From: Takashimella koratensis
Taxonomy: Eukaryota; Basidiomycota; Tremellomycetes; Trichosporonales; Tetragoniomycetaceae
Length of the DNA stretch: 64,000 bases
Assembly: GCA_003116875.1 (NCBI GenBank)
Contig: BCKT01000009.1
Coordinates: forward strand, 124,001-188,000
Direction of reading: 5' to 3'
The notes under the pieces are model-generated. The model ran no database searches. It worked only from the letters and a program-made list of their open reading frames with translations, and was not told the origin of the DNA. Numbering within the stretch: position 1 is the first letter of the stretch; each line of letters opens with the position of its first letter. This document shows, piece by piece, positions 22,921 to 34,085 of the stretch. Both the position numbers and the translations under genes were made by a program.

Positions 22921-25549
22921 CCACCCGCAATCATCTTCCTTGCATCGACCGACCCAACAATACGTTCCAATCTGAGCAGATCGAATCGAGAGAACAAGAC
23001 GCGGCTTGTGACTTCAGCCTCGTCAACTTCAACTTCGTCCTCTTCCTCATCATCTTCCATGCTGCTGCGCTTGTTCCGAGATGGGATGAATGGTGTAGCG
23101 AGGAGTTCAGCGTAGAATTGAGCGTGTTCCGGCAACGCGTAGAAAACCAGTGTTTTCGCACCACGGAGTTGGTACCTGTGTCACAGTGGTTAGTTGGGTG
23201 GTGAATTGTGCTACAGAGAGAATGTGTGAGATGAGAACGCACCTTCTGTAGAAATGGAATCGCTCAGTGACAATGAGGAAAGCCTTCTTGCCCTTGAAGA
23301 ACATCGTACGCGCTTTACTGATCTCGGAATTGGACGAGTATTCGGATACAGCTGCGAACGAAACTTTGTCGTTTTTTCGGAAATAGTTGGTAACGCGGAC
23401 AAAATCAAAGTAAGATGGGACGATGATGAGCGTGTTTTGTCGAGACACGGCTGAACGCAACAGTGCTGGAACCGTCTACACAAAGTCAGTCAGCCTAGAC
23501 CTCGAGGACAAGATGAAACGCCGATGAATTATGACACTCACCTTCTTTGTGAACCAGTCCAACCGCTGGTCAACCTCGTGCATGGCGGCATCAGACGTGA
23601 TCGCACTACTTGACCCCGCTGCGCCCTCCATATCGATCCTCTCGAATGTCTGGCGCACTCCAAACTTGACGCGCCCGAGCACACCATCATAATCGGACCG
23701 GTCGAGCCGCACTTTGCCCTGGAGGTTGAAGCACTGGTTGTGGAAGACGCTACGCGTTTCTGGAGAGTCGTATCGCGACATCAAGATGGTTTGACGGATG
23801 TACTTTGCTTGGGAGTCAAGGTACCATGGCTTGACGCGGGAAAAGTCACAGCCGTGCGGACTCTTCGGGATCTCGTTGAGGTGGTTGAAAAGGAACTAAA
23901 CGGGCATGACAGTCAGCGAGGCACGTACGCGATCATCCAGTCACCCTCACCTTGACGTGATCCCAGTTCTGCATCTGCATGACGTCGATGCCGTCTGCAA
24001 CACATATCTCTATACTGCTGAGCAAGTCCGTGCTGTCCTCCCTTTCTGCTGCCATCTTGAACCCGATCGGGCTCGCGACGAGGATATCGCATTCAAGCAG
24101 TTTAGCTTCGTTGGCAGGCATCATGACGACTCTCCAAGCTTTCCTGGTAATTTTGATTCCGATCCGGAAACTGTCGTCGCTGTTTCCTCGGAACTTGGCG
24201 ATATGATCAATCGGGAACGAGGCGGTAGCGGATGACGACGCGAGCGGGTCGGGACCGGCTTCGGCGGGAAGGGAGAAGGAAGAGGTGAAGGGTCGGAGAT
24301 TCTCGATTTGAGTTCCGGCAGGGGCTAGGGGGAAGATGTGCGTAGAGAGGTAATGCAGTGCGAGAGAGCGCACTGGGAGGAGAATGAGAACCTTGGGGCG
24401 GGTGAAAGATTGGTCACGAGGAGGGTCGACGGTGAGACCAGCCCCAGCCTGTTCAGCTGCGTGTGCTAACCGCTCATTGTTGCGGATGATCTTGCGCCGG
24501 GTCCTAACAAAAGGTTAGTCAGGCGGTCACTCACAACCATCAAGACAACAAACATGATCTGAGTAGGCTTTGTACACAAGGCACTCACTTAAGAACGTGG
24601 TTGACGGCGTGCACAGCGACAGCCTTGCGCATCGCCTCTCGCTCGTCTCCTACCACCTTGGTCTCCGTCCCGTCCGCTTCTCCGTCTAGCGAGTGCACGT
24701 AAAAGTCCTTGTATGTGCCGAGGTGACCGAGCGCTGTCGATGTGAGTGGCGGCAAAGACGACGATGCGTGCAGAGATGCGACAAGCGACGGAACGATCTG
24801 AAAGCAAGCTTGAGTCAGCTCGACATTTACAAGGCAACTTCTGCTAATCAATAGCACTCACCCTCGTCTTGGCAACAGATGACGCTGAAGCTTGAGACGA
24901 CGGCTGTAGCTCGATGGCTCGACCAAAACCCTTGAGGGTACTCCGTGTTGTCGTCCACTGGCCACTGCTAGCCGCCTCCACGTTGGTCGTTGACAAGAGT
25001 GGTGGTTCCGCTCCAAAATGGACGTTGAACATGTCGGTATCGACTGAAGGCGTGGACGAGAGCAGCACAAGAAACGTTTAGCTTCTTAACTTCTCAAACA
25101 GAAAAGATACTCTGCTCACCTTGGGAATTGCTCGCCTCTGCCCCTTCATCGTCATCGTCCTCAAGGTCCTGTTCAAACTGGTCCAACTCCTCCAATACGG
25201 CCTTGCTCGCTTCGTCCGACACTTCCTCACTGCTCTCTACCGTGACCTTTCCTTTCCCTTTCCCGTTCTTCTCCGATCCCTTCGCAGTCCCATTCTTTCC
25301 GTCTTTGTAGGTACTCCCGCTTGGCCCCATCTCGCCACCGAATACGACGCTCCTCCGTCTTCGCTTCTCGCTAGGTGGTTGGGCCGAGTCGTCCTCTGCC
25401 CCGCCTGAAGGGGAGACAGCGACAGACTGAGAAGGCGCGCGGCTCACAACGGGCGATCGGTGGCCACCGGGAACGTCGAGGTCCCGGGGTCGCTTGATAG
25501 CGCTCACGTTGAGGAGAGTGAGCAGCTTGATCTCTGTTGCGGTGGACAT
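22896..25549 (-). CDS. UTP25: U3 snoRNA-associated protein Utp25 (DIEXF family)
   Basis: Utp25 is a nucleolar SSU-processome factor with a helicase-like fold lacking ATPase motifs, needed for pre-18S processing. ATG 25549 opens MSTATEIKLLTLLNVSAIKR. An acidic and Lys-rich N-terminus follows (about 25130-25540; QFEQDLEDDDDEGAEAS). Family segments then come in order: LGTYKDFYVHSLDGEADGTE with VHAVNHVLK; RPKVLILLPVRSLALHYL; ECDILVASPIGFKMA with the SSIEICVADGIDVMQMQNWD block; FGVRQTFERIDMEG; NTLIIVPSYFDFVRVTNYF; GAKTLVFYALPEHAQFYAEL; and SRFDLLRLERIVGSVDARKM near the end. The stop is at 22896. At least six introns interrupt it. A poly-acidic insert (MEDDEEEDEVEVDEAE) separates the last two blocks. 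The 3' end abuts a dispersed repeat. Confidence 0.93.
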
Positions 25550-26203
25550 GGATATGGGTGTGGGTATGTATGATAGAGAGTGACGGACAACCCAAAATCG
25601 GGTGTTGATGAAATTTAATGCTCCCTTCAGGCACCAAAAATTTACTTCCGCTCTGGGCAGCAGGACGTCGCGATACATGGACTGGGGCGTTCCCAAATGA
25701 CCACCTGAGGCTGCGCGGCGGTAGCCGCTACAGTCCAACCCGGGCAGCGTTGCACCTGGGACAGCTTTGGCGCGATGAAGAGGGTGGTGGGCACTAGCTC
25801 TCAGCTGTAGATTATGGAAAACTCGACTTTTCCGAGAAAAAGATATCCGGAAGTTTTTTGTCGTTTCCGACCAGTTCCACTCCATTCCGAACCAATCCGC
25901 TCGCTTCCGAGGCAAACTCACCCACATCTAACATAGGGCACCCGCCCATTGTTGCCTAAGGTTAAGTGGCGTTTGGCGACACGAACGAGTGGGTCAACAC
26001 ACGTGCATATACTTGACAACGCAAGGACGCTCAATGGGTAGAGTAGGATAGTTTATATGTACAACGGGTTGGGATCAAGGTAACGCTGTTCTATCGTGGG
26101 TAAGATGAAGACCAAAGATACAAGACATGATAATAGGAGATCGACAAGGGTACACAGCAAACAAGACAGCAGCTCATATCGAGCGTTCGCTTTTCAACTC
26201 CAC
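25550..26203. other. Promoter of UTP25 and 3' flank of the RNA polymerase gene
   Basis: About 650 bp. A CACGTG motif occurs at about 26000. Repeated TTCCGA/TTCCACT words lie at 25865-25915. No gene seen. Confidence 0.5.
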
Positions 26204-29200
26204 TACTCCGACGCTGCGAGCTCAGCCAGCTCGGTCGCAAAGATCAGAGCAAAGCCGACCATTGGCCTGTCGTGATGATCGTCAGCGTAGCTATAATTTA
26301 CCTAGCGATTGCAGCCTCACCTCGTCCTGAACTTCTCTTTATCGACATCATCACCGTGCTCTCCCCATACGATCTCCATTTGAGCCGCTGCTCGTTCCTC
26401 GACGAATCTCTTCTCGAATGTCAGCGCATAGCAATGACGAGCGGCGATCTGACCCGGGGTGAGGTTACTGCCCGGTACGGATATGTTGTGGACGAGGTTC
26501 CACACCGCTTCACGGGCAGTCGCGACGTGGCTGTCGTAACAGTCCTTGAGCGGCTCCTGCAACCAGAATCAGTCATCTGAATATAGCCGCTCAAGTTGGT
26601 AAACAGCTACCCACGGCGAGGTGGTTGAGGTCACGCGATCGCTTGCGCTGCTTGTTCTGAGAAGCAACCGCACAGATGAGCTCGATCTCATACACCCGGA
26701 AACGGCGCATGCTGTACTGCATCGCGTTGTTGAAGAATTCGTGAATGGGCTTGAGCCTATCCAGCAGCTTTGGGTAAACGGGGAATTTGTTAAGCCTCGC
26801 ATCGACGGGGTATCCCTCTTCCTTAAGATCGGACGGGAAGAAGTGTGGGTCTGGATCAACCTGCACGTTAGTAGAATCGAGCAATAGCACTCACTAGGCG
26901 GAAGATCTTGCCCAAGATCTTTGGACTATGGTATGTCTTGTCGACACCCTGCAATGTGATCAGCTGAGCATGATTTACTGAAACAGCTGGATAAACCTTG
27001 TCCATGAAATCAGGCCAGCTCCTGGGCATAATTTTAGGATCCAGCACTGCTGCCTGACCAGCTACATCTCATCAGCTCTGGTTTCGAATCGTTCTCCCCG
27101 AATTTACTCTTGGCAAAGTCGACACTTTCCTGGATGTTAGCTATGAGTCGCAATATGCACAGAAATCAGAAACACATTCGAAAACATACGCGGTCTGGAG
27201 TCAGCAATCTCTTAAACACGTTGTGCTTACCGAGTGGATCATTGAGAGCTTGAGACAGTCGTCATGGAAAGGAGAGTGGAAGTCAGACAGCGCAAGGTGA
27301 CAGTTGTCCACTTGTCCCAAGACGTCGTTCTGTTCGTTCTCAGCTGACAAGTCCACCATGTCGCTAGTTATGATAATTTGCTCACTAGGATGTACTGTAC
27401 AAAATTCTGCTAGACGTCAATTGATACGAAAGTGTTACGAACTTCATGCAACTGACCTCGTTCAAGTGTTCTTGCGTGACCTTGTTCACTCTGAGGGGCG
27501 GAGGAGCAGTGTAGTCCATGGCGTCTACCACTCTCAGCCCTTCCAAGAATCGCTTGTCCCAGATCAGGGTAAAGTCTGGTCTGTGATCAGCTTCTTGAAT
27601 TTCTGTTCTTGAAAGCCACTCACCATCGCCATCGAGATCGCCTCCACCAAGCCTATAAGCATTAGTGAATCGTTCATCATCGAGCTACACACATGTTCGG
27701 CAACGGCCTCTCTCCCTTAACACTGAACACGATCACGTTCTTGAGATGACGCAGGGCCGGTCGGTCGACTGCTTGCGCCCTTCGTACGTCTCCAGGATGA
27801 AGCGCGGGCGCACGACACACCACGACTTCACCCGTCACGATGCGAGCTTGGTATGCCTCTGACTCTTGAAATTGACAGAACACCTCTCCTTCTTCAAGTG
27901 TGTTCGACTCGTCGCAGATCCCTAAGTGGATCAGTGTCTGTGTAAGCTTCAGAATAGCCTACCAATAAGGAAGACGCCTCCGGGAAGCTTGACACGAGCT
28001 CTCCACTTGAGGTCTTGCAAAGCGCGACACTCGATGAGTCGACACATGTCCAATACAGCCGGGTTCTGGTGGTGACCCGCTTTGATCATGGCCTTCAAGG
28101 GGAACTGCGGAGATCGTCAGCTTTGTCTCCCTATAACAAATCGTCCCGAGTAGCTGACCTGAGAAAATTGAGAGATGAGATTGAAATCTTCCTTCGTCGG
28201 TGTTCCAGCCTTTACGCGCTCGGGGATCCCCTTTGTCTCCGCGATTGCTTCTTCAAAGAGCTTCACAAACAGACTGTCGGGTAAACCAAGGTTTGACATG
28301 ATGATGATAAACTGGCGGTTAAGAAAAGCCACTTGGTACTTGGCGATCTGCATACCCGTCAATTCTGTAGACGCATTCAAATAGAAAAGAAACGCTTGAA
28401 CTCACCCGCACCACGTTGATATCTTTCAGGTTGCTTGTGAACTTTACCTGTGAGGGGCGGAGGCAGACCGTATTTGCCGCTACTTTATCTGGCCAACAAG
28501 CAAGAACGCCTTTTGCTCCACTGGGATATGAGTCAGCCTTGACGGGATGTAGTACAACTGAACCCACCCCAAACGGAACTGGATGGCAGACGGCTGTTGG
28601 TTAAGTCCCTTGGTGTAACCGAGCGACTCGGCAGCTTGGCGCATCACTTCTATACCAGCGACTGAGCAACCGTCGGTGAAGCAGTGGCCGTTGCGTTCCA
28701 CGTCTTTGATATCTCTGCGCACGTCCGCGTCGAGATTGACCATTCGGCTGGCGCTGAACGGCTGAAAACACGGGTGAGCTTTCCCGTGATTCTATAGGTA
28801 AGCTCACCAGACCCATTCGTGCAGCGTGCTTGGCGACGACCGTCTCCGAAACGCTCCCCATCCACCTGTGGAGCTCCAACAAATCGATCGCGGTGTTGTT
28901 TATAAACCAAATCGCATGGTCTCTGGACTTGGTCAGCTGGGGAATATGCCTGCGCCTACTTCTGCTGGGACGAGGACGAAGCGACTGGGAAGAACCGTTG
29001 CCCTCCAATCAAGATCCCATGTTTCAACGCTCTCCTGACGCGTGCCATCAACCCGACATCTGGTCGGATTTGATCCCCTTGCTTGGTGTAGTCCAGAATG
29101 TGCAGCTTCTCTGCCTCGTCTGTGAACTGCACACGGACAATAGCGTTCAAATTGTCTTTATATCGACGTGTGACACTGTTTGATTCCTCTTGTTGCGGCG

Positions 29201-30728
29201 GGCTGACGAGGACACGGGTAGGGGTAACGCGCACAGATCGAACCATGACGACGTGGTCGACATTCTTCGTTGGGGTCCTGCGAAGGAATGTGGCTTTGGC
29301 TGGGAGGTAGATTCAGCACGTTGTCTTTACCTCAAAACACACCTTCCACCAGTCTCTCAATGTTACGAATTCGGTCTTCAGAGAAACAAGCCTCTAGCAC
29401 CCGCTCTTGAAAGGCAGGGACAAACGCGTGCCTTTTGAGCGCTTCCAGCATCTCACCGACAGCCGTGGGTCGCAGGATCCCGTGCCCCACCAAGCCTTCT
29501 AACAGCGCCCGGGGTCCAAACTGCAATTGGGATAGGTCAGGCACCTCAAACGAAGAAGGCGCCGTTCGAGTCGAGTTGACCAGATCTTGTTCCCGCCGCG
29601 CTGGGGCATCCGACAACAGCTGCATGTCGGGGTTCTCCATACCAAGCATGTGGATCCGATTTGCACACTCGCGGAAGCGGGCGAGGTCGTCACCATGCAC
29701 TTTGAAGATCCACCTGTACGTGTTCCACAAGGTTGGCTGTGTGATGTAAGTTTGCGGACTGCCAAGACCACAGTTCGTCTTACCGCAGCGCATGGCCCTT
29801 CTGGGATGGGCTTGAGAACGCCCGCATCCCTCTCGCACTGCAGAGTGAGCAATAAACAAGGCAAAACATGTAGCTCACCGCTGTACTATTCGCAAAGTCC
29901 ATCGCCGTCGCTCGTCGTCGGTACGGTATCCTCCCATAATCAAAGTCGTCTTGCTCGAACGGTGCGTAAAACTTTGGTGGTCGTCGGCAGCTGATAGTTA
30001 CGACGAGGTTGTACATCTTTCGCCCATTCTCAAACCCACCGAAGGTGTCGAACACGTGAATCCCGTGGCTGGAGATGTCGTCAAAGGTAAGCTCGGCGTC
30101 AAGTGGGCGGAAGGTGGGTGGGAGGTTGTGAGGTGAGATTCGATCAAAGGTGGTTCGGATGGCGAAGAGTTCTCGAGTAAAGTCAAAAGCGAGGTACGAT
30201 TCACCGTGGCCGTCTCGTTTCGGGTCAGGACCGGATTTGCAGTACGCACCGAACGTCTAATCGGATGGAAGGTGAGTGTTGATGAGACAAGGCGAGGGGG
30301 GTCAAATCCAACATCAGCCAAACGATCTAGGAATGAGAAGGACAAGGTCTAGGACAAACCTGAGTGAATCTGTTGCCGATGAGACTACCCATGGCCATCA
30401 TGTTCGGCCAGAACTGGTACTTGACGACATCGCCTGCTACTTTGTTTCTCCCAAAGTGTCGTCCATTACCATTACCATTGCCGTTCCGGTGACCGTTCCA
30501 GGGCATACTGTTGCTGGATCGGCCCGAGGACGAGCTGCTGGGCGGACGGGGGCTGGCGCGAGGGTCTGTGCTGAGGAGGGCAAGAAGGTTTTCGAGCTGG
30601 TCTGGGGTGGATTGGGATTGGGACGAGGATGTGGAACGGGTGAAGGAGGATGAGGATGAGGGGAAGGAGGAAGCGGGTGTGATGGGTGTGGTGGTTGTGG
30701 TTGTTGCGGTGGTTTTGGTGCGCGACAT
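26204..30728 (-). CDS. RDP1: RNA-dependent RNA polymerase, QDE-1/Rdp1 type (RNA silencing)
   Basis: Cellular RdRP of the eukaryotic RNAi pathway, which makes double-stranded RNA for Dicer. ATG 30728 opens MSRTKTTATTTTTTPITPAS, a Ser/Thr/Pro-rich tail. The catalytic loop is GGGDLDGDDFTLIWD. DLDGD matches the invariant DxDGD metal-binding motif and is coded at about 27625-27650, with an intron starting right after it that splits the next Asp codon. Other conserved blocks are FGPRALLEGLVGHGILRPTA, VRVTPTRVLVSPPQQEESNS (the canonical RVxVTPT region), NGHCFTDGCSVAG (the GxFTDGxG-like motif), AIQFRLGGAKGVLA and EGEVFCQFQ. Then come the block before the catalytic loop and a C-terminal helical region ending ATELAELAASE with TAG at 26204-26206. 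More than a dozen short introns. It is not viral: introns and domain order are of the cellular family. Confidence 0.9.
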
Positions 30729-31334
30729 GATGCCTGTTGGATGATTCTAGTACGTTAGCCTGGTAGGGTGGAGGTATTGGCTGATGGCTGATGGCTATGG
30801 CTGATGGCAGTGTTGGCAAGCGTCAGAGCCGAGGCATGAAACATCTTTCTGATCAAGCAACGTCGAGCACTCGGCTCGGCACGTGCAGTGTGCCATGTTC
30901 CGTTTCAAGGACAATGACATTTCACTTACTCTTCTCACGTGGATCAGAGCAGCGTCGAGAACCGTTTGGGGAGAGACCGATGCTCGCCGAGGTGGGTGGC
31001 AGTGGTTTAATCAGTGGCGCCTCGAGAAGGAGGAAGGGGTCAAGGTCGGGGTTGAACAAGACAAGTCAAGGTCTTCAAGATGGACGAGGCCGAGGTGGAC
31101 GTCCAGGAACCGCCGGTCCAGCCGGCCTAGCTTGGGTTCAGCCTCGAACCTCGATTCTTGGAAAGGAGGGTGAGGGAAGTGCAAGGGACAAGGGGCAAGA
31201 TTGGCGAGGAGAGGAAGAAGAGGGAGTTGAGAGAAGACCCCGTGAGAGTAGACGGTGCCGAGAGAACGAGGTTTCAACGCCGACGTTTCATGAAATGGAA
31301 GGTGGAGGTGGAGGTGGAGGTACGTTATTGTTCC
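30729..31334. other. Upstream region of the RNA polymerase gene
   Basis: Contains a TGATGGCTGATGGCTATGGCTGATGG imperfect repeat at about 30779-30806 and a GGTGGAGGTGGAGGTGGAGG run at 31302-31319. A plus frame (30791-31360) is Arg/Gly-rich low complexity and I do not accept it as a gene. Confidence 0.4.
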
Positions 31335-32352
31335 TTACTCTCCGGAAGTCCGAAGCCTAGTGATTGTGCTTGCCCGCGGCAGCGACACCAGCACTGTGAA
31401 GGACAATGAGGCATCCTCTCTCAACATGAAACCAAGTAGGGACCTCGTAGCCTTTTGTGGCGAGTACAAGTAAGCTCGTTGTTGTTGTTCGCCTTCCAGG
31501 TCGAAGCAAGCTACCAAACGACCTGGCGGGTCAGTGCTCTTGAACTTGTCCGTCATCTCCCCTTCCCCTCCTCGATGGATACTAATCAACGCTCGCATCG
31601 CTCCCTCTTCGGTAGCCAAATCGAGTGACATGGGCCCCCTCGTCAACGTTACTGACTTCCCGACTCGGTCGACATCAGTCCTTGGGGCGCCGTAGTCGTT
31701 CGCTATTTTTACACACGGTATAACTTTGTATCCTGGTCTTTTCATCTCACATCGGCCACGGGGGGTATGATACGAACGGTGGACTGCAGACACAGTCCGG
31801 TTAGTACCCTTCTTTCGGGCTATTCCACGCCCCCATGCGAGCTGAAGGACACTCCGATCTTACAGCATCGACCCGATCCAAACGTCCTTAGCCTGGCCCA
31901 CCCATATGGAGACGTCTCGATGGTGAGGTACGCATTCCTGACCTTGCGCAGGAGTTTATTCGGTTCCGTGAATTCAGCTACAACTGAGGTTGTACAATAA
32001 GTATCCTTGCATGCGGAGCCGCCTCCTCCTCCGCCACCACCACTTGAACTGAGCAAGGGTCGACCCCGAATCCAACTAACGGGTCTGGCCGGCGGTCTAT
32101 GCGATTAGACCCTTGGCTAGAGAAGGCCTGAGCCAACCCATCATGCAGCGACCAACTGGATGCGGTAAGCTCTTCCCCACGCGCCCAGGTCTGGTTGAGT
32201 TCAAGTCCCTCAACCCCCGCGGTCAGGAACCCGGAGGGCTCCGTTGCGTTCGAGGAACCGAGCAAGGATTTTCTTCCAGGGATACAATCCCAGTCGGCCG
32301 GGTCGGCGGTCGGAATCTGGGAGGAGACTGAGGAAAGAGCGCGCCCCGGCAC
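31335..32352 (-). other. Uncertain orphan locus with a TATA-like element
   Basis: Three successive minus-strand frames look protein-like but do not join cleanly: a ~124-codon frame ending at 31978, an overlapping frame (EFTEPNKLLRKVRNAYLTIE) ending at 31820, and a ~150-codon frame ending with TAG at 31335 (GRLVACFDLEGEQQQRAYLY). A GATATAAAT element on the minus strand lies just upstream, at about 32360-32370. This may be an intron-containing or frameshifted orphan. No known domain recognised and no reliable ATG found. Confidence 0.3.
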
Positions 32353-32779
32353 ACGAGATTTATATCCTGACGCGCGCCCCAGGGTGAGGCAGGGTGAGTG
32401 GAGGCTTCAGTTGACCCTCTATTTCTCCGCAGCCCTGATCACCCTTTTTCTGTGGGTATGCGACGCCCGAGGCAGATCTCTTACCCAGGATGGCCGATAA
32501 GCATGCAGCAGACCTTGGGCAAAAACTTCACCTTGGTTGCAAGGGATGTTTGCTCTGGGATGATGACGGGGGGCCCTTGTCAAGTCTAGTGCCCGCCGGG
32601 TCAACGCTTGCCCAATAGGTTGTCTTGGCAGTTGACCTTGGCTCCACGACCTAGAATTGATCTGACCCCGCGCCATGGCCTTTGGTTCCGCACTATACCA
32701 AACGGCTCGCACTTGCCGCCTCATGTGCGTTTCGCTGGATCATTGGATCACGTCCGTCGTGTCCGATACAACGTGTCAG

Positions 32780-33385
32780 TTAGTGGGGCTTGGAGCCAGT
32801 GGAACGAGGCCGAGCAAAGTTTGTTCCGTCAGTTGACAATGTTTGTTTACGCCTAGCCGCTTGGCTGATGGCTGTGACGATGGTGGGTTCAAGAGTCAAG
32901 AGGCACGGTTCATCCAGCATGAAACGGTCACCGAGACTGTTCGGTTCCTCCGATGAAGGTCTGTTGGAATTCAACTACGAAACGGACTCGACTCCTGTCC
33001 GCACTGTCTGCCGTTTTGCCGTTTTGCCGTTTCGGCCGCTGATCTGCTTGGTCCAACCCTCGATTTCAGTCCAAGCGAGGGCCTCTGTTACCCTGCTGCG
33101 AGAGATGCATGAGCATCGGGCGAACGTCTCTTTTTCGGCCCAAGGGATGAGGCGACAGGGGTCAGACTCCGTGGTTTCCGCGCCAGTCGCGACTGTGCAC
33201 GGGCTCGAGGTCGAAAGAGACCGACCGAACAGCAGCCGTCCGTTTGGCCGGCCAGGTTGCGTAAACACCCCTAGGGGGTTTACGAGAACGTAGTCAGGGT
33301 GGGCATTGTTCAGGTTCAAGCTTACACCGTCTGAGAGGTTATCCATCGGTCGGGTTTTGTGCGTGCCTGAAAAAGTGCTGCCCAT
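32780..33385 (-). pseudogene. Orphan frame interrupted by one in-frame TAG
   Basis: ATG 33385 opens MGSTFSGTHKTRPMDNLSDG and runs 136 codons to a TAG at 32975-32977. The same frame then continues open for 64 codons (SNRPSSEEPNSLGDRFMLDE) to the stop at 32780. No similarity that I recognise. The single stop between two open halves suggests a nonsense mutation, a sequencing error, or simply a short protein ending at 32975. A near-perfect inverted repeat (GTAAAC-CCCCT/AGGGG-GTTTAC) lies within it at about 33261-33283. Confidence 0.3.
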
Positions 33386-34085
33386 TTATCGAAACAGGGG
33401 TCAGGGGCAGAGGCAGAAGGGGTGGCGGGGGAGAAGGGTTTGAGGAGAGAGGAAGCCGATACCGCTCCCAAGACAAAAGAGAGAAACGCAAAAAATCAAA
33501 AAAGTGGTGCACGGTTCAGACCCTGTACTCCTCAACCGGTCACCTCGCGTTTGTTTACTTACCCTGATCGCCAATGGTGCAGGATCCTGTGGTCTCGAAC
33601 GACATGTCTCGTGCGATGGTCACGAACTGACCATCCATTGCCTTTCATCGAGGGAAGAGACCGAAGCTAAGCTTGTGCGCCGCAAGCATTGAATGTGACG
33701 GGTCTCTGCTCTGCTCCCTTCTCCCGTCCGCTGCGCGTTGTTTTCTGGATTTCTACAAGACTTATCAAGAACGCCTCGTGCACTTCTTCCGCCAGCCCCC
33801 CCTTCCTTTCCAACCCCCCCCCCCCCCCTTGTCAACAACTCTCCACTCTTGACTCTTCATTCTCAACTTCTACCACGATCTCTACGCTTCGTTATAATCT
33901 CTTGCTTGCTGGTCACCACGACTAGTCTGCAGAGGCATACCACGGCCGCGCTCGCCACTAAACACGCGTTGTTCGAAAACCGGTGATCGACTGAACGCCG
34001 CCCCGACTCTCTTTAGACCGTTTCTCGTAGACCAACATCAACATCAGCATATTCTTTCGCCCTGACCTCGCTTCCTCTCTTCACT
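33386..34085 (+). promoter_or_regulatory. Pyrimidine-rich upstream region of the GH71 gene
   Basis: The 700 bp upstream of ATG 34086 grow C/T-rich toward the gene, with a C15 run at 33814-33828 and many TCTTC/CTCTTC words up to the ATG. Such tracts are common in strong fungal promoters. I see no clear TATA box. Confidence 0.45.

Noticed and set aside
26204..30728. RNA-dependent RNA polymerase as an integrated viral element
   Set aside because: Many spliceosomal introns and the DLDGD-type domain order match the cellular RNA-silencing family, not RNA-virus polymerases.
30791..31360. Plus-strand frame of 189 codons upstream of the RNA polymerase gene
   Set aside because: Arg/Gly-rich low complexity with a GGTGGA repeat; no conserved segment and no promoter.
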